A DNA stretch of 64,000 nucleotides from Cliona cf. orientalis (GCA_963930775.1 OZ005699.1:8825501-8889500); one strand, 5' to 3'. Counted from the stretch's first letter, positions 37,571 to 50,242 are shown. Program-made: numbers and translations. The notes: generated from the sequence alone by a model not told the origin.

Positions 37571-38325
37571 AATAGCTAGTTATTCACGTGCACTGTAGTC
37601 TGTATATTTAATATAGGCTAGCTCGCTATTAACTTTTACTGCGTAGAGAGCGGCTTAGCTACTGTTGAACTTAGGCAGATAGCAAAAGGGCTTCTTGGAT
37701 AAATCAACGTCACACGTCATTAACGCTAAGGGGGTCGGAGTGGGGGGGGGGGGGGGGGAATCGGGGCCATGACGCTAATTTTAGCACAAACTTCAATAAA
37801 TTTTCTGATTCTGTCTTTGATTGTCTCTTGAGCCACACCCCTCTGACGCTCCTCTCCCCCTCCCTTTGAAAAGAGGGGGCTGAGCCCCCTCAGATTAGAT
37901 TTCGCAGTTTATGCGTGCACTTGCATAGCTACCGGAGCCGGGCCTATGCATGTACCTATGATACCAGACCACTCCCTCCGCAGCGCTGGATGTATTGCAT
38001 ATCGAAAATGCAATGGATCTCGTTATGTACAGAGATCCTATCAAGTTCGATATTTACATCCAGCGCTGCGAAGGGAGTGGTCTGGTTCACGAGACTAGAG
38101 GCGGGCCATGGGGGGGGGGGGGGGGGGGGATCTTTTGCATACCGTCAATGACGAAACTAGCTTCAAGTAAAGTCACACACAGCAGCTAGGGTTCAGTGGT
38201 CCAGAAATTGATCCTGCCAGCTTGCCCTAGCTAGCTACATGTAGCTACAAAACTAGCTATAGTGAATTTGCGGCCTATGATAGCTAGCTATCTGCCTAAG
38301 ATTGACTACATAGTGTACGTGGAAC
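37571..38325. promoter_or_regulatory. Shared spacer of the IFS3/IFS4 head-to-head pair
   Basis: 755 bp against 312 bp in the IFS1/IFS2 spacer. It keeps the G-rich block (37742-37758, after CACACGTCATTAACGC) and adds a 124-bp palindromic element (37963-38086, ACCAGACCACTCCCTCCGCA and its inverse) and a second poly-G run (38110-38129). Confidence 0.55.
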
Positions 38326-41300
38326 ATGTGGTGGACAGCAGTCTTAGCTCTAGTTTTACTCCAAAGTTCAAGTAAGTGTAGTTTATATTCATGTGGTTTA
38401 TTCAAATTTACAACATGATATCATGATTTTAGATGCTCAGCTACCATCCCCCAGTGATCCTGTGTGTCCAGGGAATCGTGCCATTATCACTTGCCAGCAG
38501 TCTGGGGTTGTTGCAAGATGGAGGATAAGTTTACCATCAGGAGCTCTAGAGAATACGGCACTAAGTTCACAAATTGGATCAGTATTGACATTTTTGAATG
38601 ATCCTGGTTTTAATTTTGAGCTCCATGTAGTTTCTTTCAATTCAAACATCCTCACCACAGAGCTGCGGGTAACTGCAGTGAGACAGCTAAATGGTGTCAC
38701 AGTGCAATGTGGTGGATCTGGAGACTCAATTGAGTCAACTATTCAAGTTGCCTCAGTCGGTGAGTTAATAATAATTCTCCATGCATATTCATTTTTATCA
38801 ATGCCAATCTGAAGACCCTCCGGCTACTCCAAGTGGAGTCATAGTGACCAGACTGAGTGAGCAGTTCACAAAAACTGGAGCCTCAGTGAATGTCAGTTGG
38901 TCTACTAGCAGGGGAGCTGACAACTACACTGTTAATGTGACACCACCTATCATGCCAGGGCAGTTATCTGACTTCACTACCACTGACACCAGCCTGATTC
39001 TGATGCTGGACTACAATATAAGCTACTCTGTCAACATCACTGCTCAAAACTGTGCTGGGAGCAGCAGCACAGTTTATTCTCTACCAATTAGTGAGATCAT
39101 TAATTCATAGTTAAAATTTATTCATACCAGGTCCTTGTTCCTGTAGCTGGGTGCAGTCCTCCCTCTCCTCCCACCAATGGAAGGATCAATGAATATCACA
39201 ACGGATCTGTTGGAGCATCACTGACTTTTCAGTGCAACACTGGATACCTTCCACATCAGCTAGTGACATCAACATGCATGGAAAATGGCACTTGGATCCC
39301 TATCCCACCTCTGAGTCAGTGTATGCTGGCAAGTATGTTGAATACATGCATAATAGTATCAGATTCCATAAAATATTTTACTAGACTGTGGTAGACCCAG
39401 GGTCTCCAGTGATCGACAAGTTGTCATTGAGCCATTCAATAACACCTTATTCAATGCTACAATCACTTTTCACTGTGAAGAGGGTCTCATACCAAACACC
39501 ACCATAGAGGCTGTTTGTGGGAGCACTGGAGTTTGGAACCCTAATCCAGCTAATCACATGTGTGTGAATCAATCATCAGGTAAGCGTGCAGCACAAATTT
39601 AATCATCTTTAGACTATGATTTTGCTCCCACAGCTTTCTGTAGTGCTCCTGCAGTTCCAACTGGTGCCCACATCAGTGATCAGTCCACTGGTTTTTACCC
39701 AGTGGGGACTAACATCACTTTGCAATGTAATGTATCCCAGGCTGAACCACTCATAATTACTATGTGTCATGCTGATGGAAGTTGGATACCTTCCCCCTTT
39801 GAACTGGACTGTATCACTAGTACTAGTCCTGTAATAATAGGTAACTATTATTATATTTATAACTTGAACTGATTGCATGATCTGAGTAGCTAAGAATATG
39901 ACATAATACTTTATCCAGTTACTGAACTTCAAGGCAGCTCAAGTGTTCCTATTATCATTGGAATATCCTTGGGTGTCTCATTTCTGCTTATCATCCTAAT
40001 ATTAATGGTTATAGGCATTGTGCTGAAAATGAAAAGATCAGGTGAATACTTGCACTATAGTGTGACATTGTAGCTGCTATGTTATTGAATATAATAATAA
40101 CCCACACAACTATCATAGGTGTCAAATCCAAGCCACTGAGGTTTGTGGAATTTAATACTTATCCAAATTAATTTTATGATTTCTTTATGTATCATGTTTT
40201 CATGAAGACATCTAGGTACAAGTCAGGTATGTATGCATACAATAAAATTAAATTTTATGATCAGCTATGTAAGAGAAAATGGGATTTTTTATTTGCATAA
40301 CATTATATATTGTGTGTACCGTGTAATACCGTAACAATAATACTGTACACAATAATAATCTGCTGTGTGTCTATGTGTATACATGTGCCTATCTATAGCT
40401 ACATCAATACAAGCAGGTCACAATAATAATAATAATATTGATGTTATGTTGTTCAGGATGGAGTAGAGTACTCTGAAACAAGGCACCCTGGACCGAGGGG
40501 TTGTCAGCATCAGGTAAACTTGCTTAAACAATTCTGGCATAACTATAATATACATAACTAAAAAAATATACTTTACATTGAGGACATGTGACCACTACAC
40601 TTGTTATTCTAATGGTAGCTGCCATGGCATGCATTGTTGACACTCTTCAGCTACAGGTTAATGTTGGTGGTGATGAGTATAGTGTAATCAGCCGTCCGGC
40701 AAAAACAGAAGGAAGTTCTAAGGTACTTAAATAAACTGCATGTATAACAATAATCATTAGTATAGCTATAGGTTACTGTCCTAAGCCGAGGCTCTTCGGC
40801 ATTTTAGAAACCCGAGGGATGTTGCATAATCACTAGCTACATGTAGAGCCAAGGTGTGGGTAATACTAATAATAATAATATTAATGTTGCTATACATTTT
40901 GAACATAACATTCATTTTTATAGGCCAATACAGGCTCTGGCCAAGAAGGCCACACTCTCATATACGCTGACTTAGGCCCCTCCTCCTCTTCCAAGGCTAA
41001 GCGATTGCTACCCTCTTTAAGCATTCGTACTGAGGACCGAGTTGTGTACTCTGCTTTGAATCATGCTGCATCCGCTCAACGACCAGCGGTTAAGAGTGAA
41101 CCAGAACGTGCTAAACCTGATCCTTCTCTGATTGGTGAGTCATTCAAAGTGTTGCTACTTTAAAAACATTGCATAGTTTACATAAGAAGTGAGCAACTTT
41201 AATTAGAAGTGACCGCTTCCATGTATATAAGCATAATAATATTATGTATATACCCCTTATGGGCTTTATCCCTTTGGCCTATACATTATAGTATGACCTT

Positions 41301-43948
41301 TAAATATTGTAGTGAGATTCGCTATTGAATTGTAATTGTTTAGGCTCCATGTTGTGAATGTGTCAAAGGAACTATTATAATAGTGATCACCTGTCTCGCT
41401 TATTGTTTTAAGTGCTAGAACAGCCCTGGTCATGTCCTATTTTGATCTGTAATAATAGAACTAAATCCAAGTGTACATCATCATCTATTTTACATCTAAC
41501 TAAGCTTAATTAGTGCAGTGCACGTGTCTATCAGGCCAAGTGCCGCCCTCTGAATAGCTTGCTATAGGCTGCCTTTGGTGAAGTGACTCCTGCTGCCTAT
41601 ATATGGTAGTCTCAGGCTCACATGTACAGCGGAGAAACATTACTGTATACAAGTATTATAGCTTTTCTGAGGCTTTTGGACCTTAGCCAGCATTTTGCAC
41701 TCAGCAATTGAAGCATGGTTGACATTTTTGTCCTACATGGCATGGAATGCCATACATTAGAGTGTTTGGTCAACACTGTATCATGCATAGCAAACTTTCA
41801 ACATCTGCTTCTGAATCGGTTGATCCCTCAATCTGCTAATAAATCTCCATAAACTAGCTCAGTACTGGTACATTTATGCATGCCATGACAGCTATTTAAC
41901 CTGATCACACTACAAATACAGATTCTACCTTGGATCTAGACAGCTTACTGATCCAGCTAAAGCCGCAAGTGACACAGAAATGGAAGGAGTTCGCTAATGT
42001 TGTGGGCTTGTCGAACATGATAAGGCAACTTTCGAGGTACAGTGCAGAGGAGTGTATTGTGGAAATCTGCGACCAATGGCTCAAAAGCCACCCCACCAAA
42101 CCGACTTGGAGAGATGTCGCTAATGTGGTCAAAGAAATTGGTCTCGACCAGTTGTCAGAGGGCTTACTCATGGCCTACAATACAGGTTATTTATCAATAT
42201 GAAGTAAACAATGACGTCTCCAGTAGCTGTTTAACTGGGTGCAAGTTATTGAAAATTACTAAACAGGCAAACCCATAAAGCTAGCTATAGTGGAATTGAG
42301 TATGAATGTAGCACTATTAGGTGTTTTTCCATGTAGATAGTCTTGTTATAATACATAAAACCTTACATTACTAATTGTGACAGTGTAGTGAAACATGCAT
42401 GCTGTGATAGGCTATACATGTAGGTAAGCAATAAAACTACATGCACATGCATAGGATGGGTGCACAGGTGCATAGATTGGGTGCAAATGAACCCACATGC
42501 ACCCCCCCCCCCCCCCCCCCCCCCCCCCCGGCGACACCACTGGAAGTAAACACTGATGGTATCCGGTAGTTACAGTCTTTAGTGATGTATGAACAACGGT
42601 AGCAAGTTGCACTGTTGTACGGTATGAAGGAACCATCTGATTTTTTGTGTAGCTAGCTACCACATCACATACCATGGGGGGCGTTATGATTCAGACAAGC
42701 ACAAACAGCAAAGGTGTTATTGAGCATATTATAGGCTTCAGCTATAAAAGTACCTACATACCATAAATTTTGGTTGAACCTCACTCATAATAATTATTTG
42801 TGTGAGTGTGTGCATGTGTGTATGTAGGGATACATCCTTTATGTGTTCTCTAGTTCATATAACATGCACCTCCTATTTGGCTACTGTATGTATGCTGCTG
42901 TATATTATGCTGCCCACTAGCTCATATCACATGCATCTCCTATTTAGCCATGGCCACGGTGTGTATGCTGTTTTATCCTTTGTCAATGCAAATCTCTGAA
43001 GCCCACTTCCTTTCTGTACTCTATATATCAATGCCAGCTGCTATACTCTTTACACCTTTTGGGTGATAATTAAGGTGTGTGCAAATTCCCATACCACAAT
43101 GCCACTCATTGTTGACCCTCTCAAGATTCAGAAATAACCAGATCCTGCTTCTTGTTTAAATTGATCTCCACAACTTTCACATTAATTAATTTTCCTCCAT
43201 ACCCTTTTGGGGGACATATGTGTAAACTCCTATACCATAGTTTCACGCACAATTGATTAGCTTAATTTACCGCTTTATGTATCTGTTAATTAGCTATCGC
43301 TTTCACATTGAGGTGGGTTTGCCCCTATCAAATGAAAGCTGCTGCAGCTAATCACTTCTTTGATTTATATGTACTTCATACCTTTTGTGTGCAAATTCCT
43401 GTTACTGTAGTGTACCCATTCCTGTTGACCCTCTCTTAGACTAAGTAATGCACGATTCAGAATTGATCGGCTTCCAGCTGTTTTAAGTTAATCTTTCACC
43501 TAAAAATATCAAACATAAACATTGAAGTGTTCAACTACAGTCATGCATTAATAATATAGCTAGTGTTTCATCTGCATAATAACAGTAAGTTGTGTAGGCA
43601 AATATTTTCACAAATTTGTGTTTTTATTTCACATTTCCATGGGTTCATTGGTGATTGTGCATGGCATGTCTAATAAGTGATAAGTAGGCAGTTAAACTGT
43701 TTATATGTATGTACTTACTGATGCAGGTGAGCTGCCAATATCATTTGACATGGATGCTATTCCTGACAGCTTCCTCGCTGATGATAATGAGGTACCACCA
43801 CCTCTCCCTCCAAAGATTGATGAAGATAATTTGACGTAAATATTAATAAAACTTAATAATGATTGTTAGGATAGTCCGTTATGAAATATTATTAATCACA
43901 TGCAGGAGTGCTCCACCTAAAGTGCCCGCACGGCCACCCCGGTCATGA
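38326..43948 (+). CDS. IFS4: class B receptor, Ig-FN3-3xSushi-TM-ITIM-Death-PxxP
   Basis: Exons: 38326-38371 (signal), 38433-38759 (Ig), 38815-39090 (FN3), 39147-39332, 39385-39579 and 39634-39840 (CCP1-3), 39919-40041 (TM), 40119-40140, 40208-40226, 40457-40513, 40657-40722, 40924-41134, 41922-42185 (Death), 43727-43835, 43906-43948. The model is 716 aa, and exon lengths match IFS2 except signal (-18), Ig (+3), FN3 (+6) and the ITIM exon (+6, SSSSKAKR). Tyrosine motifs LIYADL and VVYSAL, the Death domain and the proline-rich end are all kept. The CCP3 and TM exons are nearly identical to IFS2. The intron after the Death exon carries a 28-nt poly-C run (42502-42529). The signal peptide is short (15 residues, MWWTAVLALVLLQSS) but hydrophobic. 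Confidence 0.88.
42502..42529. repeat. Poly-C run (28 nt)
   Basis: In the IFS4 intron between the Death and proline-rich exons; absent from the matching IFS2 intron. Confidence 0.9.
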
Positions 43949-44310
43949 CTCTCAAGGCAGCTACAAGTTTCATAACTTAATTCTGTGTACCATGGATTCG
44001 TAAAATTAAGGCTTAAACATTTACCTAGTACAGCACTAGCACAATGTCATTATATTATACTGCTAGTACAATTAGAATAGAATTATGCTTATAGTATGTA
44101 TATTATTAGAGATTTAGTGAACTATAGCTACATCTTACAAGCCTTTACATATACATGTACATGTATCAAGTTGCATTCAAAAAGAAAGCCATGATATTGT
44201 GTGCTATAACTAACACTTGTACTGTGTTAATTGCTGGGAGCTTTTACTACTAACAATTGGTGAGATTGGTAATGATTATAGTATCATAACAGTTGTGCAT
44301 GCATACATGT

Positions 44311-47100
44311 AGCTGCAGTCCTCCCTCTTCTCCCACCAATGGAAAGAATATCAAAACAAATCAGCAGGAGCATCATAGTGCAACACTGCATGGATACTAC
44401 AGGGCCAAGTGATGCGTGCACACAAAATAGCACTTGGGTCCCTAGCCCGGCCCGCAGTGTATACTGGCTGGTATGTATACGTTACTGAATACATGCATAA
44501 CAAAACTTTTAGTGATAGATCTATAGTAATAGACTGTGGTAGAGACTAGACCTGTTGTCTCCAGTAGATCCATGGAGCATGCACCCTATTTAATGTTAAA
44601 AAAGAGGCAGACACTGTCATAGAGACTGTTGATGGGAGCACAGTGACTGGGGTTTGGAGCCCTTATCCAGCTAATCACATGTGTGCAAATAGCTAAACTA
44701 TGTAGTTCTCCAACTGGTGCCACGTAAGTGATCAGTCTGCTAGTGTGTATGTACCCAAACCCAAACCCACAACTATCATTACTTATAGCTAATATCAAAA
44801 AGTACTCTCAGATATTGCAGAATTAACAATTATACTTACTGGTATCATCTGCTCTTTTGTGTTCTTCCTTGGCGTCCTTGTTCACGGTTCTTTATCATCC
44901 CTGGGGTAGAATCTTTGTATACCAGTCGTATCTTATGTAATATGAAGAGGTGACAACTGCTTTACACTCTTCACAAGCAATTGAACCCAAGTTGCATGCT
45001 TATGGCCCAATTTCGAGATCAGGAAAGGATAGTCCGGGACCTATGGGGTACTGGACCAGGTGCTGAGCCATGTACTGCTATGTCAATGATACTATGTTAT
45101 ATAGTTTTAAGAAATCAGTAAAAAAAAATTAGCTTGATAATTTATTGACGTCCTTTATCTTGCTTAGCTATTACAGGTACTTGCAAATGTTTAATAAACA
45201 ATACTGTATAACAGAAATAACAGGCATTAGTCTAAGTACACAGATTTAGAGTATGCCGTGGTAGCTAAAATAATTACAGCTACATTACGATGCATGATCG
45301 GGATTATTTTGCTACTCGTTGGAAGAATAATCCATAACAGATGGATCTTGTTTACTGTTATTGCAATCTTGACAAGCATGTAGTTATGCAAACATGCAAG
45401 TAGCCTGTCCATGGTTTAACTGCAATATCTGTATAATAATTACATATTATCGCACTGCATCTTGAAGAATATGCTGACTTGTTTATGGTTATCCTAGCTT
45501 GTTGAAATTACACCCCCAAAAATAGCGTACACAGTTACAGAAATAATATCATGTACTTATGGGCAGCATTAATATTACTGACCACTTTCAGTTATGCTGA
45601 GTACTGCATACTATAAAAATTAAGGACAGCTTGGATCTGGATAGCTTATTGATTCATCTTCAGCCACAAATGACACAAAAATGGAAGGAGTTCGCTAATG
45701 TTATGGGTTTGTCAAATATGATAAAGCAATTAACTATTGAGGCCTCGGGTACAGTGTATTGCGGAGGTCTATGATCAGTGGTTCAAAAGCCACCCCATGC
45801 ACCAAACCAACGTGGAGAGATATTGCTAATGTGGTCAAAGAAATTGGTCTCCACCGGCCAGGCTTACTCATGGACTACAATACAGGTTGTTTATCAATGT
45901 ATGAATTTAAGTACACGTATACATGTACCTACATACCATAATCAAAGTTTCGGGTGAGCCCCATGCAGTCATAATAGTTATTTTATGTGAGTGTGAGCAT
46001 GTGTGTATGTAGGGATACATCCTTTATGACATTGTGTTCTCTAGCTCATAAAACATGCATACCATGTATAGCTACTGTGTGTATGCTGCTTTGTCCTTTG
46101 TCAATGCAAACCTCTGAAGCCCACTTCCTTTCTGTACTCTATGCCAGATGCTTTACACATCACACCTTTTGGACAATTAAGATGTGTGTAAATTCCTGTA
46201 CCACATGTACAATGTCTTTCATTGTTGACACTCTCATGATTCAGAAGTAACCTGCTTCCTGTTTAAGTTAATTTCTGCTTACGCTACTGTTGATTAGCTA
46301 TCACTTTCATATAATCTTCCTCCTTTATGTTTCATAATTATCTTTCAGGCTAGATGTGTGCAAATGTGACCTGCTATGAGAAAAGGGACCATTTATGTTA
46401 GTATGAAACAAGATCAATTTTTATCATGACAATGTCCAATTTGCTTTCTACAAAATTAATGTATATAGTAGTGTATCAGCGTATTGGTACCAACAAAGAA
46501 CGGATACACTAAGTCTTACAGAATATACATTATCCTCTATGCATACTAGTACAAGCTACATAGCTACATACAACAAACACGAAGTCCTAAATAGTCCCTC
46601 TTCTCGCAGTTGGTCACAAATACCTGTACCATAATTTCGGGCATAATATTATTGACCTTCTCTTAGAAATGCATAATGCAAAAGTGATTAAGCTAATCTC
46701 CACAAATTTCCTACTTTCTATTGTTTCGTTAACTAGCTATCACTTTCACATTTCTATGGGTTCACCTTTATCAAATCACTGGCAAACAGCTGCTTATCCC
46801 ACATCCATCCTTTCTATAATTATTTACCTTAGCATCTTTTGGGCAAGATGTGAGTAGCTAAATTGCTATACCACAATGCCATTATTGATATACCCTAAAT
46901 ACACTATTCAGAAGACTAAGTGACCTGCTCCCAGCTGTTTAAGTTAATCTTCCACCAAAAAACATCTGATTCAATGTATTATCGAAGCATTCTGCTACGG
47001 ACATATATAGATGTAGCTGCTTTTGTTTGTCATCTGCATAGTAATAATATTATTATTATAAAAAACTTCACAAAATTAATGTCAACTTTCTGTTTTTGTT
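44311..47100 (+). pseudogene. psiB: decayed copy matching psiA
   Basis: Relics correspond to psiA: CCP1 (about 44311-44475), CCP2 (about 44527-44700), class A TM/tail (about 44840-45005) and Death exon (about 45628-45890). The Death relic carries insertions around 45740 and 45798 and a deletion after the GLH equivalent, so decay has gone further than in psiA. Proline-rich exon relics are no longer clear. Flanks remain alignable to psiA to about 47100. Confidence 0.78.
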
Positions 47101-47916
47101 GATTTAGCTATGCCACTTTCACATTTTCATGGGTTCCCTGTACTACTAACAATTAACACACTGTCAGTGACTGTGCATGACATGGCTAAGCAGATTAACT
47201 ATTCACAATATATACATTTGTACAACCCTTGCTGCAAAGCGTAGACAGAGGGGTTACTGCACCTGTGCTAAATGGTAAGGGTCGTCTGAGAGAAAGTACG
47301 CATTCAGTACTGTGCAGCTATTGAGCTTACTATGCGCATGATGTGGGTGTGGCTGCTTGCGTGATCAACATGCGGCGCATGAGATCGTGACAGCAGGACT
47401 GAGCTGCATGAACTGCACCGAAATGGGAGGGGTCTGGACACTCATGCATGATAATAATAATTATGTCATAATTTAGGGGGCGGTATCACACGATTCAGTG
47501 CGGACGATCCAGTCACCTTACCCTTCAGGATGGAGTGGCCATGCATGTCTATCGTTTCGGTACTCATTTCTGTGGAAATTATCTGGTAGGCCTATCATTA
47601 ATTTTATCATAATATTATGATAGCTACACTGAGACCACCGCACCATGGCAGCTAGCTTTAATATATTAAAACTGTTATCAGAAATAAAGCTATCAATGCT
47701 GCTGCTCGATTTGATGATGAATATGACAGTATTAAACGCCATGTTCAAGTTGGGTGTAACTTCTTGTACAGATAGCTGAACTTCTGATTGTTTATGACGC
47801 ATGACTGTGATAATAAACAATAATTTTTATGGTTGATCGTACAAATTACAATAGCCCCCACAATAATCCAAACTAGTAATAATATGAAGTGACATCGTTC
47901 TCAGTTGCTCTGCATG
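47101..47916. other. Spacer before the class A array, no gene supported
   Basis: An ATG at 47530 opens a short hydrophobic frame (MEWPCMSIVSVLIS) resembling a signal peptide, but its GT donor leaves phase 2, incompatible with the phase-1 Ig exon of IFS5. Nothing else was recognised. Confidence 0.4.
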
Positions 47917-48040
47917 AATAAACGAAGATTCTTTTCGGACAACTTAACTGTTCGGCCCTGAGGATGACTAGAGCATCTAGTCGAAACGTCGGCAAGTTTT
48001 ACCGAACAGTTAAGTTGTCCGAAAAGAATCTTCGTTTATT
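47917..48040. repeat. 124-bp hairpin element at the 5' end of IFS5
   Basis: Exact 39-bp inverted arms (47917-47955 and 48002-48040; AATAAACGAAGATTCTTTTC and its inverse) enclose a 46-nt loop. The loop contains CTGAGGA, a 6-bp stem (GACTAG / CTAGTC) and CGAAACGTC. It lies 33 bp upstream of the IFS5 Ig exon. Confidence 0.8.
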
Positions 48041-48072
48041 AGTAACAATATACTCTTTAACTATTAGTATAG

Positions 48073-49620
48073 GTGGCCAAATTACAGTATCACCCAGTGA
48101 TCCTGTGTGTCTTGGAAATCATGTCATTTTCACTTGCCAGCAACCTGGGGCTATGGAATGGAGCATACACTTGCAACCAACACTACGTCAGACTGCACAA
48201 AGTACACAAGTGGGATCAGTCATCACATTTGGAGCTGAACGTAGTTTTAATCTTGAGCTTCATGTGGTTTCTTTCAGTTCAGGCATCCTCACCACAGAGC
48301 TACAGGTGACTGCAGTGAGAGAGCTAGATGGAGTCAGAGTGGAATGTACTGGATTTAATGGAACATCTTCATCCATGATTGAAATTGCCTCTATTCGTGA
48401 GTTTGTAATTATCAATTATTCTAAGTGTAGCTACTTCATTGAATACCCTCCAGCTGTTCCAAGTGGAGTCATGGCAACCAATAAGCAGTTCACAAAAACT
48501 GGAGCCTCAATGAATGTCAGTTGGTCTACTAGCAGGGGAGCTGACAACTACACTGTTAATGTGACACCACCTATCATGCCAGGGCAGTTATCTGACTTTA
48601 CTACCACTGACACTAGTCTGCTACTGATGCTTGAGTACAATGTAAACTACACTATCAACATCACTGCCCAAAACTGTGCTGGGAGTGATAATACAATTTT
48701 TCCTCTGACAATTGGTGAGATTTATTAATTCTTATCTACAGTCAAAATTAATCATGTGCTTCTTTTTCAAATAGCTGGGTGCAGTCCTCCCTCTTCTCCC
48801 GCCCTGAATGGAAAGATCAATGAATATCACGACGGTTCTGTAAGAGCACCACTGACTTTTCAGTGCAACACTGGATACCTTCCACATGAGCAAGTGACAT
48901 CGATATGCATGGTAGATGGCTCTTGGATCCCTATCCCTCAGTGTATACTGGCAGGTATGTTACTGAATACATGTACAAGTATAATATTGGATATTATTGT
49001 TACATTTACACTAGACTGTGGTACCCCCAATATCTCCAGTACTAGTGGAGTTGTTATTGAGCCATTCCATAGTACCACGTTTAATGCTACAATTGCTTTC
49101 CACTGTGAAGAGGGTCTCATACCAGATATTGTCATAGAGGCTGTTTGTGGGAGCACTGGAGTTTGGAGTCGGAACCCTGCTAATCACTTGTGTGTAAATC
49201 AATCATCAGGTAAACCATCTCTGAATAAGTATGTTGCTCCTGCAGTTTCCTGTATTGTTCCAACTGATGCCCACATCTGATTCTGATCGAATCAGTGATC
49301 AGACTGCTAGTGTATATCATTCACAGTAATAATCAATTTCAGCTTATGTGCTCTCAACGATTCTTACTGGAGTCATCTGCACTTTTGTGTTCTTCTTCCT
49401 TGGAGTCTTGGTTGGAGTTCTTTGTCATCGCTGGGGTAGAGTCTTCGTAAAGCCATGTACTGGCGGTACCAAACGTTCAAACAGGAAGAGACGTGAACAT
49501 CCTTCTCCCACCGATACACCAGCAGATGATGCTCCAGTCGTATATGAAGAGGTGACAACTGATTCACACTCTCAACAAAAAATTGAACTCGAGGAGAATG
49601 TTGCTTATGGCCATATCTAG
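48073..49620 (+). CDS. IFS5: class A receptor with two Sushi exons; abnormal 5' end
   Basis: Exons: 48073-48396 (Ig), 48445-48714 (FN3), 48775-48954 (CCP1), 49015-49209 (CCP2), 49343-49620 (TM/tail, VVYEEV and VAYGHI intact). The Ig begins GGQI and has VIFTCQQPGA, of the IFS6/IFS10 type. No signal exon of the MKW or MWW type was found upstream; a hairpin element occupies the place. The FN3 acceptor AAG of the paralogues reads AAT at 48442-48444, but the 48-nt intron is open and in frame, so Ig and FN3 could be read as one exon with 16 extra residues. CCP3 survives only as a relic (about 49246-49310) with an early stop. Skipping it keeps phase 1. Possibly functional, possibly a pseudogene in progress. 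Confidence 0.7.
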
Positions 49621-50242
49621 GGACTGATCTAGAAAGGATAGCCCTGTGGTGTGCCATGTTGATTGATGCATTACTGATTCAGTGATACTAATAAATTTAA
49701 TGTTATTAGATATAAATTTGCCTTCAGCAAAAACTAATGTCTTATATAATTGATATAATTATATGACATTATTTTCTTGCATATAGGTACATGAATGCAA
49801 GATATATACATTAGTCTATGCATAATATAGCTATAATATTATTAGTGTACATAGCTATGGTAACAAAATAATGGCATTACGATGATCGAAGACATAATCA
49901 ATTGAAACAAGGAAAACAATTAAGATGCATATTGGATGGTTTGTATGATCTGTATTGCATTGTACTATAATTTTTGCTACCTGGCATTGTTTACGACTGA
50001 CAAAATTAATGACATTGGACCAAAACTAAGATTTCCTTGTACCAAAACATGAGCTTTAATTTCCTACACATGTTTGTCAGAGGTGACACCAACCAGCTAC
50101 ACCAAGTAGCAGCTTGCATAGTTACAGAAAATTACCATAGTATTGATGGTTGGCTCATAATCATGAAGTTATTATTGATCAATCCACTTTCAGTATGTAG
50201 CAGATAATAATTATTATTATGACATTGTGCTACATACACGTA

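Larger units (their letters stand above)
35048..47100. repeat. Tandem segmental duplication, right block
   Basis: Counterpart of 22037-33424, carrying IFS3 (-), IFS4 (+) and psiB (+). It is longer mainly because of insertions in the IFS3/IFS4 spacer (37571-38325) and in IFS4 introns. Homology fades near 47100. Confidence 0.85.

Noticed and set aside
47530-47586. Signal-peptide-like start (MEWPCMSIVSVLIS) as the missing IFS5 first exon
   Set aside because: Its only donor leaves phase 2, while the IFS5 Ig exon needs phase 1.
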